The notes: generated by a model not told the origin, from the sequence alone. DNA of 59,759 nucleotides from an uncultured bacterium (GCA_905215625.1 CAJMQQ010000010.1:1-59759); one strand, 5' to 3'. Shown: positions 49,727 through 58,477, counted from the first letter of the stretch. Translations and numbers: made by a program.

Positions 49727-51028
49727 TTACAGCAGTCCCATCATAGCCGGAACGCCTAATGACAGCGCCGGAATGTATGTTACCGCCAATAAAATTAAAA
49801 TTAAGACTCCAAAGTATGGAAGCAAGGTTTTGGTCACTTCCTCAATACTAATCTTACTAATGCCGCAGCCTACAAAGAGTACCGATCCAACCGGAGGTGT
49901 AATGTTGCCTAAGCACATATTAAAGATCAGCATTACACCAAACTGGATATTGGACATTCCAAGGCTTTCTGCAATCGGCAGGAAAATTGGAGTGAAAATC
50001 AAAATTGCAGGAGTAATATCCATAAACATACCTACAATCAGAAGAATCACATTCATCAGCAGGAAAATCACATATGGATTTTCTGATACAGACATAATCG
50101 CCGTACTGATTGCCGCCGGAATTCCGGAATACGCCATCACGAAAGACATTGCGGAAGAAGCAGAAATCAAAAACAGGATAATGCCGCTGGTGCACGCGCT
50201 GTTTACCAAAATCTTCATAAAAGATTTGGCTGTTATGCTCTTATAGCAAATCGATAAAATCAGGCAGTACAGCACACAGATGCCTGCACCCTCTGTTGCC
50301 GTAAAGATACCGCCTACAATACCGCCGATAACGATGACGATTAACAGAAGGCTTGGAAACGCTTCAAGCGTTACTTTTAATGCTTCTGAAGCCGGCATTC
50401 TTCCGGATACCGGATACTTGTGCTTCTTTGCATAAATAAACGCTACTACCATGGAACCCAGGCCCATCAGAATTCCTGGAATGTATCCAGCCATAAACAG
50501 GGTGGAAATGGATACGCCGCCTGCTACCGTGGAGTATACAATAAATGCGCTGGTCGGCGGAATCAACAGACCGGTAGGCGCAGACGCAATGTTGACTGCA
50601 GTTGCAAATGCCGGATCGTATCCTTCATCTTTTTCAATCGGGTAAATACAGCCGCCCATGGCAGACGCCGCTGCAACAGAAGAACCTGACAGAGCGCCGA
50701 ACAGCATATTTCCCACAATATTGGCCTGTGCCAGGGAACCTGGAATCCAGCCTACAAAAATCTTTGCAAAGTTTACTAATCTTCTGGCAATACCGCCGTT
50801 ATTCATAATATTTCCAGCCAGGATAAACAGCGGGATGGCAAGCAGGGAAAAGCTTTCTACGCCGCTGTTCATTTTCTGCATGGTAATAAAGGTAATCTGA
50901 TCCCAGGACAGGGAAGAGATTGCCGCAACAATGGAAGAAATCACAATGCTGACGGAAATGGGGCAGCTTGCAAACAAAAGCAGTGCAAATACTGCAAACA
51001 GAATGACTGTGGTAACTCCTATACTCAT
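49727..51028 (-). CDS. dctM: TRAP transporter large permease (DctM)
   Basis: A 433-residue membrane protein with about 12 segments. PLFILAGNIMNNGGIARRLV, GAASAMGGCIYP-like and PPTSAFIVYSTVAGGVSI segments and the C-terminal FGVMLIFNMCLGNITPPVG are DctM signatures. It uses the sodium gradient. Its start overlaps the dctQ stop as ATGA. Confidence 0.95.
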   Translation of the reverse strand: MSIGVTTVILFAVFALLLFASCPISVSIVISSIVAAISSLSWDQITFITMQKMNSGVESFSLLAIPLFILAGNIMNNGGIARRLVNFAKIFVGWIPGSLAQANIVGNMLFGALSGSSVAAASAMGGCIYPIEKDEGYDPAFATAVNIASAPTGLLIPPTSAFIVYSTVAGGVSISTLFMAGYIPGILMGLGSMVVAFIYAKKHKYPVSGRMPASEALKVTLEAFPSLLLIVIVIGGIVGGIFTATEGAGICVLYCLILSICYKSITAKSFMKILVNSACTSGIILFLISASSAMSFVMAYSGIPAAISTAIMSVSENPYVIFLLMNVILLIVGMFMDITPAILIFTPIFLPIAESLGMSNIQFGVMLIFNMCLGNITPPVGSVLFVGCGISKISIEEVTKTLLPYFGVLILILLAVTYIPALSLGVPAMMGLL

Positions 51029-51528
51029 TCTTCCTCTCCTCCTTCAATGGTAATTCCGGTAATGTCTTCATACAGGTTGATAACCTGCGCTACAATAATA
51101 AAGAGTCCGGATATGGGCGCCATAGCATATACCAGGCTTCTTGGAATTCCCAGAAGAGCAGAATATACTTTTTCTGCGCTCATAGCCAGCTTAAAACCGC
51201 CGATTGTAATGACAAACAGAGCGAATATGAGAATCAGAAGATCGACTGCAGTCATCAAAATCTTTTTTCCAACAGGGTTTAAACTGTCTCTTACTACAAC
51301 CAGGCACATATGCTGTCTGGTAAAAAAGGCATAGGCAGCGCCGATAAATCCAGTCCAGATCAGGAAATACCGTACCAGTTCTTCCGTAAATGCCGCCGGA
51401 CTGTTTAAGACGTATCTGGTAAATACCTGATACAGCACTAACAGGGTCATAACTGATAACAAAACGGTTGCAATGCCTGCCAGAAGCTTTGTCATAAATT
51501 TTTTCACTACTGATAAGATTTCTTTCAT
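51025..51528 (-). CDS. dctQ: TRAP transporter small permease (DctQ)
   Basis: A 167-residue protein with four membrane segments. VLYQVFTRYVLNSPAAFTEELVRYFLIWTGFIGAAYAFF is typical of DctQ. It bridges the large permease. It lies 12 to 15 bases after dctP and overlaps dctM. Confidence 0.93.
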   Translation of the reverse strand: MKEILSVVKKFMTKLLAGIATVLLSVMTLLVLYQVFTRYVLNSPAAFTEELVRYFLIWTGFIGAAYAFFTRQHMCLVVVRDSLNPVGKKILMTAVDLLILIFALFVITIGGFKLAMSAEKVYSALLGIPRSLVYAMAPISGLFIIVAQVINLYEDITGITIEGGEEE

Positions 51529-51542
51529 CAAAGCATTCCCCC

Positions 51543-52565
51543 TTATTCTACAGAATCAATGATGTCAAGCAGTTCCTGAACGCCCGGATACTCTTTGCAG
51601 TACTCGTCTACCATGCCGCTGGTAGCCTGACGGAACGCTTCTTTATCTACATCATTTACAAACTCTACATTCATATCTGTGCTGGCTTCGGAAATTGCTT
51701 CAGAAATCGCTGCTTCCCAGGAAACCTTGTGGCTTTCGGTAGATTCATAGGCTGCTTCCAGAATCACCTGCTGATCCTCCGGACTGATGTTCTTCCAGGT
51801 TTTTGCACTCATTACCAGAACGTCTGGAATCATGGCGTGTTCATCTGTAGAGAATACCTTGCAGATTTCTCCATGTTTTCCGGTTGTCAGAGCCGTCTCA
51901 TTACTCTCGGCGCCGTCAATAATGCCAGTCTGCAGAGACGTATAAACATCGCCGTAAGACATGGTAACTGGAATTCCGCCCAGCGCCTTTAACATATCGG
52001 TCTGGGATTTCATATCCTGGACACGGATTTTTAATCCCTTTAAATCTTCTGGTGTCCGGATAGCCTTATCTTTCGTATAGAAGGAACGGGCGCCGGATGT
52101 ATAGTAGGTTAAGGTCACAAACCCATCGTCTTCGGAAGACAGGAAGAAGTCTCTCATCTGTTTGGAATCCATCACATGGTAGAAATCTTCTGTATTATCG
52201 AAAATATAAGGAAGACCGAAGGTGTGGTAAGACTCGTTATAGGTTGCCAGTCCTGGTGCAGATACCTTTGTCATGGAAATAACGCCTGCCATCAACTGCT
52301 CCATATTTTCATTTTCTGATCCTAACTGGCCGTTGGGAAGGATTCTTACCTGAATCCGTCCCTCGGTTCCCTCATTGACTTTGTCCGCAAACTCTGTCAT
52401 CGCAATGTGTACGGTATGGGTTTCACTCAGACCGTGAGCCAGCGTTAAAACCATAGGGTTTTCGGCAGTTGCTTCTGCACTGGTGGCTGCTCCGGTATTT
52501 GCGCATCCGCTAAGAACAGATGCGCTAAGGCATAATGCCATTGTAATTGCTGCAAACTTTCTCAT
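51543..52565 (-). CDS. dctP: TRAP transporter substrate-binding lipoprotein (DctP)
   Basis: A 340-residue DctP-family protein. The lipobox VLSGC gives Cys21. LTLAHGLSETHTVHIAMTEF, and DLKGLKIRVQDM with the carboxylate-binding Arg typical of the family, are present. The conserved Arg suggests a ligand with a carboxylate. It is encoded 18 bases after a GH31 glycosidase, so the ligand may be an acidic sugar or glycoside (inference). Confidence 0.94.
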   Translation of the reverse strand: MRKFAAITMALCLSASVLSGCANTGAATSAEATAENPMVLTLAHGLSETHTVHIAMTEFADKVNEGTEGRIQVRILPNGQLGSENENMEQLMAGVISMTKVSAPGLATYNESYHTFGLPYIFDNTEDFYHVMDSKQMRDFFLSSEDDGFVTLTYYTSGARSFYTKDKAIRTPEDLKGLKIRVQDMKSQTDMLKALGGIPVTMSYGDVYTSLQTGIIDGAESNETALTTGKHGEICKVFSTDEHAMIPDVLVMSAKTWKNISPEDQQVILEAAYESTESHKVSWEAAISEAISEASTDMNVEFVNDVDKEAFRQATSGMVDEYCKEYPGVQELLDIIDSVE

Positions 52566-52582
52566 AACTAGCTGCCCTTTCT

Positions 52583-55084
52583 TTACATTCCGATTAAATC
52601 AAACTGCTCAAACGATACCAGAACCTGATGGTTCTTTTTCGGATTTGGATACTTAATCTGTACCGATTTCAGTCTCTGGCTGTAATACCATCCGCAGTCT
52701 GCTTCTTCAAATTTTCTTCTGTGAAGGAAGTGGGGAATCTGTTCTCCGTCAACCGTTACCCAATACGGGGACTTTTCTCTGTGAACCATGTCAATGGCCA
52801 TGGTTTCTACTGCTGTTTCATACATTCCTTCCTGCTCAAATGTTACGTAGGTACGCTCTCCTGCCGTCATGGTAATATGGGTTCTTAAATAGCCGCCCCG
52901 CTCATAATCCATGGTTCTGCCATCGTCTTCGTATAAATCAAACTGGCCGTCTTTGTCGGCTGCACACAGGATGCAGATTTCGGTTGCCTGTTCTGTCGCC
53001 AGGTTGGTCATGTGATTAACCGCCATCGGAATCACTGCGCCGCTTTTGATAAACAGCGGAATACTGCTGATAGTTACCGGAATTTCGATGGTCTGTCCGC
53101 CCTCATAAGCCTCTCTGGTATAGAAATCATAGAAGGTATCTCCCTTAGGAAGGTAAACCTTACGGGTCTTTGCTCCCTTTTCTACCACGTTTGCCACAAG
53201 CAGAGAATCTCCAAACATGAAGTCTACGCCTTCTTCATAGCAGTTTACATCATTCTGGAACGCGCTGCACATTGGCTCCATAATCGGAAGTCCCATGCGG
53301 TGAGCCCTGTCAGTTAAAGAATACAGATATGGGCTCAACTGGTAGCGGAATGCAATTGCTCTGCGAATGTCGTCTTTTAAGTCGCTGTACATCCACGGCT
53401 CTGTTACCGTATTGTCGGTATTGGTAGAATGGATGGAAAAACGGGGCTGGAAAATACCATTCTGAATCCAGCGGATAAATAATTCTCCCTCTGGAGCCGG
53501 ACCATAAAATCCTCCGATGTCACAGCCCTGGCTGGCCACGCCGGACAGACCCATGCCTAAAATGGTCGCAATGTTGTATTTTAATGCATCCCAGCAGGTT
53601 AAATTGTCGCCTGCCCAGGTCTGCGCATAACGCTGGATGCCGCAGTGGCCGGAACGGCATACAATATAAGGTCTGGTGTTTTCGAAGGTTTCGTGGATTG
53701 CCTCATCGGTCACATGACACATAATGTTGGACATTACGGATTTTAACTGGCCGATGGTGCCGCCCTTTCCTTCAAAATCGCAGCGGCTGTCTTTGTCCAC
53801 CAGGCTGTCATACTCGCAGTTGTCATTCCATACGGAATCGGTTCCATACTGCAGGACGTTTTCTTTTAATAGTTCTTTCCAATCCTCACGGACAGATTCT
53901 TTTGTAAAATCCACAAACACGCCTGGGCCGCCCCACCAGGTTCCCACTGCCGGATTTTCGCTGTCGCTTGCCTTTACAAACATCCCTTTTTCTTTCATTT
54001 CATCCAGCTTTGGATGGATTAATAAAATACCAGGCTTTACGTTAGGGGTTACAGTAATGCCCCGCTTCTTCATCTGCTGGAAGAATTCTTTGGGATCTTT
54101 AAAGCGTTTTTTATTCCAGGTAAACACGCAGCGTTTAATGCCTTTGTCTGTCTCTACAGTACAGTAACCGGAAGAAAGCTGGAATCCGTCAACCGGAATC
54201 TTCTCTTCCTTTGTGGTATCAATAAATTCCACAATAGCGTCATCACAGTCTGCATCCAATTCCGGATAGTACATGGAAGAGCCCAGATAACCCAGGGCAG
54301 TTCTTGGAAGAAGGGCAGACTTACCAGTCAGATCGGTATAGCGCTCAACTACCTGGCGGACTGTCGGACCTGCAATCAGGAATAAGTCAATGTCGCCTCC
54401 GTCTGCACGGTAGCGGCTGTGCATTTTCCAGTAATTGCTTTTTTCTCTTCCCATATCAAAATCGCACTCATAGGTATTGTGGTAAAAATATCCCACTGCT
54501 TTTTTGGTGTCTTTGCTTAATTTAATATAAAACGGGATGTGTTTATATAGGGAATCCGTCTCCTTTGGATTGTATCCCATCGCGTCTTTCGGACTCATTC
54601 CCATAAATTTCTGGGCCTTGTTAAACTCTCCGCTCTTTTCGCCAAAACCATAGAAGCAGTCGTTTGCCGTAATTTCGCTGGTATGAATCCGGCGGTGGTT
54701 GGAATCTTCCTGGTATGCCAAATCCACAATATCTGCATGAATCAGGGTATTGTCCTTGTCATACACGCAGATCCGGAACGGCGATTTTTCAATCACAACG
54801 GTTAATTCTTTTCCTTTAATAACCGCCTTTTCTTCTCCATCCTCTAAGCTGGCATCAGCAGCGGTCACCCGTTTCCGGTACTGTTTCAAGAAATCATCCA
54901 TCCGGTCTTCCCAGGCCGTCATAACCAGGCTGTACGACTCTTCTGCAAAGTCCCCGTCAAATCCAGCCCGGATTCTTAAAATTGAATCGGTTAAAAATAA
55001 CAGCCGGATTTCCACACAGTTGGTGGCAATGGAAAAATAGTTATCCTGTTTCTTTACAGCAAATGCTGTGGTGCAGACTCTCAT
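52583..55084 (-). CDS. GH31 alpha-glycosidase (alpha-glucosidase/alpha-xylosidase-like)
   Basis: An 833-residue GH31 enzyme. An N-terminal beta-sandwich precedes the TIM barrel. The nucleophile Asp421 is in VWNDNCEYD, the acid/base Asp493 in TWAGDN, and DIGGFYGPAPEGELFIRW follows. A C-terminal beta domain with SIPLFIKSGAVIP completes it. The WNDNCEY form differs from the WNDMNEP of common alpha-glucosidases, so a distinct substrate is likely. There is no signal peptide; it acts inside the cell on imported material. It is first in an operon with dctP, dctQ and dctM and is divergent from an AraC gene. Confidence 0.9.
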   Translation of the reverse strand: MRVCTTAFAVKKQDNYFSIATNCVEIRLLFLTDSILRIRAGFDGDFAEESYSLVMTAWEDRMDDFLKQYRKRVTAADASLEDGEEKAVIKGKELTVVIEKSPFRICVYDKDNTLIHADIVDLAYQEDSNHRRIHTSEITANDCFYGFGEKSGEFNKAQKFMGMSPKDAMGYNPKETDSLYKHIPFYIKLSKDTKKAVGYFYHNTYECDFDMGREKSNYWKMHSRYRADGGDIDLFLIAGPTVRQVVERYTDLTGKSALLPRTALGYLGSSMYYPELDADCDDAIVEFIDTTKEEKIPVDGFQLSSGYCTVETDKGIKRCVFTWNKKRFKDPKEFFQQMKKRGITVTPNVKPGILLIHPKLDEMKEKGMFVKASDSENPAVGTWWGGPGVFVDFTKESVREDWKELLKENVLQYGTDSVWNDNCEYDSLVDKDSRCDFEGKGGTIGQLKSVMSNIMCHVTDEAIHETFENTRPYIVCRSGHCGIQRYAQTWAGDNLTCWDALKYNIATILGMGLSGVASQGCDIGGFYGPAPEGELFIRWIQNGIFQPRFSIHSTNTDNTVTEPWMYSDLKDDIRRAIAFRYQLSPYLYSLTDRAHRMGLPIMEPMCSAFQNDVNCYEEGVDFMFGDSLLVANVVEKGAKTRKVYLPKGDTFYDFYTREAYEGGQTIEIPVTISSIPLFIKSGAVIPMAVNHMTNLATEQATEICILCAADKDGQFDLYEDDGRTMDYERGGYLRTHITMTAGERTYVTFEQEGMYETAVETMAIDMVHREKSPYWVTVDGEQIPHFLHRRKFEEADCGWYYSQRLKSVQIKYPNPKKNHQVLVSFEQFDLIGM

Positions 55085-55195
55085 TGCTCATGTTCCTCCT
55101 TATTTCGTTCCATCACATTGTTGTTCTATTATAGGAATCCCGGAATGACAAAACCAGACAATTTTTGCGCAAAAGAAACGTTTTTTTTACGTATC

Positions 55196-55224
55196 TTGCT
55201 TTTTTTCGGATATTCCGGTATAAT
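55196..55224 (+). promoter_or_regulatory. Promoter of the AraC gene next to the GH31 operon
   Basis: TTGCTT (55196-55201) and TATAAT (55219-55224) are spaced by 17 bases. The spacer holds the palindrome CGGA - 3 bases - TCCG (55207-55217). The divergent GH31 promoter has a TATAAT on the other strand preceded by ATTCCGGGATTCC, a related sequence, so a shared regulator site is possible. Confidence 0.65.
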
Positions 55225-55281
55225 CAACCTATTCATAAAATTGGAATGTTTGTACAAAACCAATTATCAGGAGGTACTACT

Positions 55282-56124
55282 ATGCTGGATCAGGCAGGAA
55301 TCCGTATGGCTCAGGGAGCTGAAATTGCGTGTGAACGGATTTCCGGGGTCAATGATAATATGTATCAGCCCCATTATCATAACTACTATGAACTTTATTA
55401 TCTGGAAGAAGGCGGACGCTACCAACGTTCTGACAATGACCTCTATCTCCTTCAGCCTGGGGATTTTATTTTATTTTCCCCTTACTGTATGCACTATTCC
55501 TATGGAGACATGGATATGCGGTTTAGGCGGATTGTCCTATATTTTCAGCGGGAAGAAATTGACTCTCCTGAACTGATCCGGATTTTAGACGAAGGATGCG
55601 GTGTCTTCCGGCCAAATGCCAAAGAAGGACAGACCATTCACCGGGCGCTTCTGGAACTTCTAAAAGAACAGAGCGAAGAAAATCCTTTCACAAAAGAATG
55701 CCGTCACAGCCTTTTAAACTTCCTTTTGTATCATCTTGCGCGGGAAAAGAGGATGATGAATCCAGTAAAAGCAGAACAAAATAAACGAATTGCACAGATT
55801 ATGGGGTATATCCATACCCATTATAACGAACCGATTACTTTAGAATCTCTTGCAGAACAATTTTACGTCAGTACCTTTTATTTGTGCCGGGAATTCCGTT
55901 CTTATACTCACAGTACCGTAATCCAGTATATCAACGTAACCCGGATTATGAACGCCCAGAGAATGTTAATGGAAACCGATAAAAACATTACCGAAGTCGG
56001 CCGGGAAACAGGATTTTCCAATCTTACCCACTTTAACAGAGTGTTCAAACAGGTAACCGGCATGACGCCTTCTGGATTCCGTAAATCCCATAAAAATATT
56101 GAAATTTATATTGGCGGACGCTGA
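55282..56124 (+). CDS. AraC-family regulator of the GH31-TRAP operon
   Basis: A 280-residue protein from ATG 55282 (AGGAGG seven bases upstream). The N-terminal cupin domain (QPHYHNYYELYYLEEG and LQPGDFILFSPYCMHY) senses the ligand, and two helix-turn-helix motifs (LESLAEQFYVSTFYLCREF and ITEVGRETGFSNLTHFNRVF) are at 185-275. It is divergent from the GH31 gene and is the likely activator. An upstream in-frame start at 55165 has no ribosome binding site. The 3' end overlaps the convergent Spo0A-C-like gene by 19 bases. Confidence 0.92.
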   Translation: MLDQAGIRMAQGAEIACERISGVNDNMYQPHYHNYYELYYLEEGGRYQRSDNDLYLLQPGDFILFSPYCMHYSYGDMDMRFRRIVLYFQREEIDSPELIRILDEGCGVFRPNAKEGQTIHRALLELLKEQSEENPFTKECRHSLLNFLLYHLAREKRMMNPVKAEQNKRIAQIMGYIHTHYNEPITLESLAEQFYVSTFYLCREFRSYTHSTVIQYINVTRIMNAQRMLMETDKNITEVGRETGFSNLTHFNRVFKQVTGMTPSGFRKSHKNIEIYIGGR

Positions 56125-56453
56125 TAAGGTTCTTCTCTCTGCATACACTCTAACAGCATTTCTATCATTTCCCTGGGGTACAGTGGCAGGCGAACCGGAA
56201 TCCGCAGCGTTTTTTCCAGATATTCCCTGCCGCCTGCCACTAAAAAAGCGTCTCTTACCGTCCTTAAGTTTTTCTCCAGATTGGAAATACTCTCTCCCCT
56301 TATGTCCGCAACCGGAATATAAATCTGCTGCCGGATGTGAACCAGCCGCCCTTCGTCTTCCCTGGCCATTTCCAGACAGGCAATCAGAATGCTGTAGCCT
56401 TTGTATCCTTTCAAAAGCGGAAAATTATTTAAAATCTCTTCCGCACTTCTCAT
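56106..56453 (-). CDS. Stand-alone Spo0A C-terminal-like domain protein
   Basis: A 115-residue helical protein. LLKGYKGYSILIACLEMARED aligns with the HIKGYQYLREAI segment of the Spo0A DNA-binding domain. IYIPVADIRGESISNLEKNLRTVRDAFLVAGG then matches the recognition helix region that contacts the 0A box. There is no receiver domain and therefore no phosphorylation site. It could compete with or modulate Spo0A at sporulation promoters; this role is inference. Its start is close to the arsR promoter region. Confidence 0.75.
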   Translation of the reverse strand: MRSAEEILNNFPLLKGYKGYSILIACLEMAREDEGRLVHIRQQIYIPVADIRGESISNLEKNLRTVRDAFLVAGGREYLEKTLRIPVRLPLYPREMIEMLLECMQREEPYQRPPI

Positions 56454-56521
56454 AAAAACCCCTCCCTTGTTGAATTATTTACCTGTCAGTATACACCAGA
56501 TTTTGCATTTTCGAAAAAAAT

Positions 56522-56546
56522 AGACTTTTTTAGCCAAAAATAGTCT
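56522..56546. repeat. A+T-rich inverted repeat between the Spo0A-C-like gene and arsR
   Basis: AGACTTTTTT and AAAAATAGTCT form a hairpin with loop AGCC. It lies between two divergent genes and could be an operator or a weak terminator; no T-run of standard form follows. Confidence 0.5.
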
Positions 56547-56576
56547 TTCTTGTTTCTAAAAAAAAACAATTTCATA

Positions 56577-56628
56577 TTGACTTCTTTGGATTTGCCGCAT
56601 ATAATTATATCAAGAAATTTGGATTTGA
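56577..56628 (+). promoter_or_regulatory. arsR promoter with operator copy 1
   Basis: TTGACT (56577-56582) and TATAAT (56600-56605) are spaced by 17 bases. A 27-base motif on the minus strand (56602-56628), TCAAATC-N-AAA-N-TTCTTGAT followed by NTNATNA, overlaps the -10 and the start site. The same motif recurs on the + strand before the permease gene. ArsR-family repressors bind TCAA/TTGA dyads, so this is probably the autoregulatory site. Confidence 0.8.
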
Positions 56629-56637
56629 GGTGAGAGC

Positions 56638-56955
56638 ATGGCCACTTCTTATGAGGAACGGGCAAAAATCTTTAAGGCTCTAAGCGACGAGCGCAGGCTG
56701 CGTATTTTAGACCTTTTGCATGGCGGCGAAAAGTGTACTTGTACGTTGACGGATGAAGTAAATATGCCCCAGTCTTCCCTGTCCTACCACATGAAAATTT
56801 TATGTGAAGCAGGGATTGTGACTGGTCGTGAAGACGGAAAATGGACCCATTACCAGATCAGTAAACAGGGCAGTGAAAAGGCGCTGGCTCTATTAAAAGA
56901 GATTACTGCTGTTGATGAAACCAATTGCTGCTGTAATCAGTGCCCAAACACCTGA
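56638..56955 (+). CDS. ArsR-family metalloregulatory repressor
   Basis: A 105-residue winged helix. KIFKALSDERRLRILDLL opens the family fold, the helix EKCTCTLTDEV carries the CxC metal(loid) site of the ArsR/CadC alpha-3 type, and MPQSSLSYHMKIL is the recognition helix. The C terminus is Cys-rich (CCCNQC) and may add ligands. It is first in an operon with a permease and a thioredoxin-fold protein and should be released from DNA by a thiophilic metal such as As(III) or by thiol chemistry. Confidence 0.93.
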   Translation: MATSYEERAKIFKALSDERRLRILDLLHGGEKCTCTLTDEVNMPQSSLSYHMKILCEAGIVTGREDGKWTHYQISKQGSEKALALLKEITAVDETNCCCNQCPNT

Positions 56956-56977
56956 AAACTCTTCATGCGTGTGGCCA

Positions 56978-56999
56978 AGGCGGGTTTACCCGCTTTTTT
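56978..56999 (+). terminator. Attenuating terminator between arsR and the permease gene
   Basis: GCGGG and CCCGC with loop TTTA (56980-56993) are followed by six T. It would cut off transcripts from the arsR promoter, while a second operator copy lies just after it. Confidence 0.72.
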
Positions 57000-57007
57000 C
57001 AAACATT

Positions 57008-57034
57008 TCAAATCGAAAATTCTTGATTTTATGA
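57008..57034 (+). promoter_or_regulatory. ArsR operator copy 2, before the permease gene
   Basis: This 27-base segment matches the arsR promoter element (56602-56628, opposite strand) at 22 positions. It lies between the internal terminator and the permease ATG, so the permease may have its own repressed promoter here. I cannot point to a clear -35/-10 pair. Confidence 0.72.
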
Positions 57035-57049
57035 AAGAGAGGTTAGGAT

Positions 57050-58063
57050 ATGCAGACACTTAAAGGTGTCTGGGATTTCTTTCAAAATGAAATCCTTGGC
57101 ATGAAATGGCTGAACCGGCTGATAGGAAATCTGATAGAATCGTGCGGCCTGTCTACAGAAACCCGGTTGGGAGGAAGCGTTCAGTTTTTTATTTATGATA
57201 CTATAAAAATCATGCTGTTGCTGGGCTTTTTAATTTTGATTATTTCGTATATTCAAAGTTATTTTCCTCCCGAAAGAACGAAAAAAATATTAGGACGTTT
57301 CCAGGGAACCGGGGCAAATATCATCGCAGCCCTTTTGGGAACCGTTACGCCGTTTTGTTCTTGCTCTTCCATTCCGCTGTTTATCGGATTTACCAGTGCA
57401 GGACTGCCGCTGGGCGTTACCTTTTCCTTTCTGATTTCTTCTCCTATGGTAGACCTGGGATCTCTCATGCTTCTTATGAGCATATTTGGCTGGAAAATAG
57501 CAGTCGTCTATGTTCTGCTTGGACTTGTCATTGCCGTTGCAGGCGGTACGTTCATTGAATACCTGCACCTGGACAGTGAAGTAGAAGAATTCATACGAAA
57601 GGGAAAATCTATTGATATTTTGCAGGAAGAATTGCACTTTAAAGACAGGCTTACTTTCGCATGGGAACAGGTGGTATCGACTGCGAAAAAGGTTGCGCCT
57701 TATGTTTTAATCGGCGTTGGTATCGGGGCGCTGATTCATAACTGGATACCGGAAGAAATCATTGTCACGGTACTGGGAGACAACAACCCCTTTGGCGTCA
57801 TTATGGCAACCATTGCCGGAATACCTATGTATGCAGATATTTTTGGAACAATTCCGATAGCGGAAGCATTACTGGCAAAGGGAGCGCTGCTGGGCGTGGT
57901 GCTGTCTTTTATGATGGGTGTTACCACATTGTCCCTGCCGTCTATGATTATGCTGCGGAAAGCCGTAAAGCCGAAACTTTTGTGGATTTTTATTGCGATC
58001 TGTACAATCGGAATTATACTGGTGGGTTATTTTTTTAATGCCCTTCAGCCGATACTTATTTGA
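57050..58063 (+). CDS. Permease of the UPF0718/DUF318 (ArsP-like) family
   Basis: A 337-residue protein with eight to ten membrane segments in two halves. TPFCSCSSIPLFIGFTSAG and FLISSPMVDLGSLM are the signature of this family, and AGIPMYADIFGTIPIAEALL starts the second half. The FCSCSS cysteines are typical of members linked to metalloid, organoarsenical or Cu/Zn export. The ArsR upstream and the thioredoxin-fold protein downstream support thiophilic-ion efflux. The substrate is not fixed by sequence. Confidence 0.88.
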   Translation: MQTLKGVWDFFQNEILGMKWLNRLIGNLIESCGLSTETRLGGSVQFFIYDTIKIMLLLGFLILIISYIQSYFPPERTKKILGRFQGTGANIIAALLGTVTPFCSCSSIPLFIGFTSAGLPLGVTFSFLISSPMVDLGSLMLLMSIFGWKIAVVYVLLGLVIAVAGGTFIEYLHLDSEVEEFIRKGKSIDILQEELHFKDRLTFAWEQVVSTAKKVAPYVLIGVGIGALIHNWIPEEIIVTVLGDNNPFGVIMATIAGIPMYADIFGTIPIAEALLAKGALLGVVLSFMMGVTTLSLPSMIMLRKAVKPKLLWIFIAICTIGIILVGYFFNALQPILI

Positions 58064-58146
58064 AACGAAGCGATAAAAGCATTTGGAATCATTATGAAAT
58101 TTTGAAAAAACGCTTTGAAAGCGAAAAATAAATGGAGGGATTTATT

Positions 58147-58470
58147 ATGTCATTATTTAACAGAAAGAACAAAGAAACTAAGGCTCCTGCCTGCTCTAGC
58201 AACTCTGGATGCCCGACAACAGGCAGCATTTGCAGTGTTAAAGTTTTAGGTTCTGGGTGCAAAAGCTGTCATGCACTGCTAGAAGCCGCCCAGGAAGCAG
58301 TTCGTTCAATGGCGCTTACTATTGAAGTGGAATACGTTACCGACATGGAAAAAATCATGGAGTATGGGGTCATGAGTATGCCGGCCCTTGTCGTAAATGA
58401 ACAGGTTGTTTCTATGGGAAAAGTATTGAAAGCAAGCGAAGTAGAAACGCTTTTGAAAAAATTTATTTAG
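58147..58470 (+). CDS. Thioredoxin-fold small protein, redox-active disulfide protein 2 type
   Basis: A 107-residue protein from ATG 58147 (GGAGG upstream). The CxxC motif is GSGCKSCHAL with cis-Pro in SMPALVVNEQV, matching the MTH895/TIGR00412 family of mini-thioredoxins. Residues 8-30 form a Cys-rich N-terminal extension (three Cys in APACSSNSGCPTTGSIC) that could bind metal. This family travels with DUF318 permeases. It may deliver or reduce the exported species. Confidence 0.88.
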   Translation: MSLFNRKNKETKAPACSSNSGCPTTGSICSVKVLGSGCKSCHALLEAAQEAVRSMALTIEVEYVTDMEKIMEYGVMSMPALVVNEQVVSMGKVLKASEVETLLKKFI

Positions 58471-58477
58471 AAAAAAC

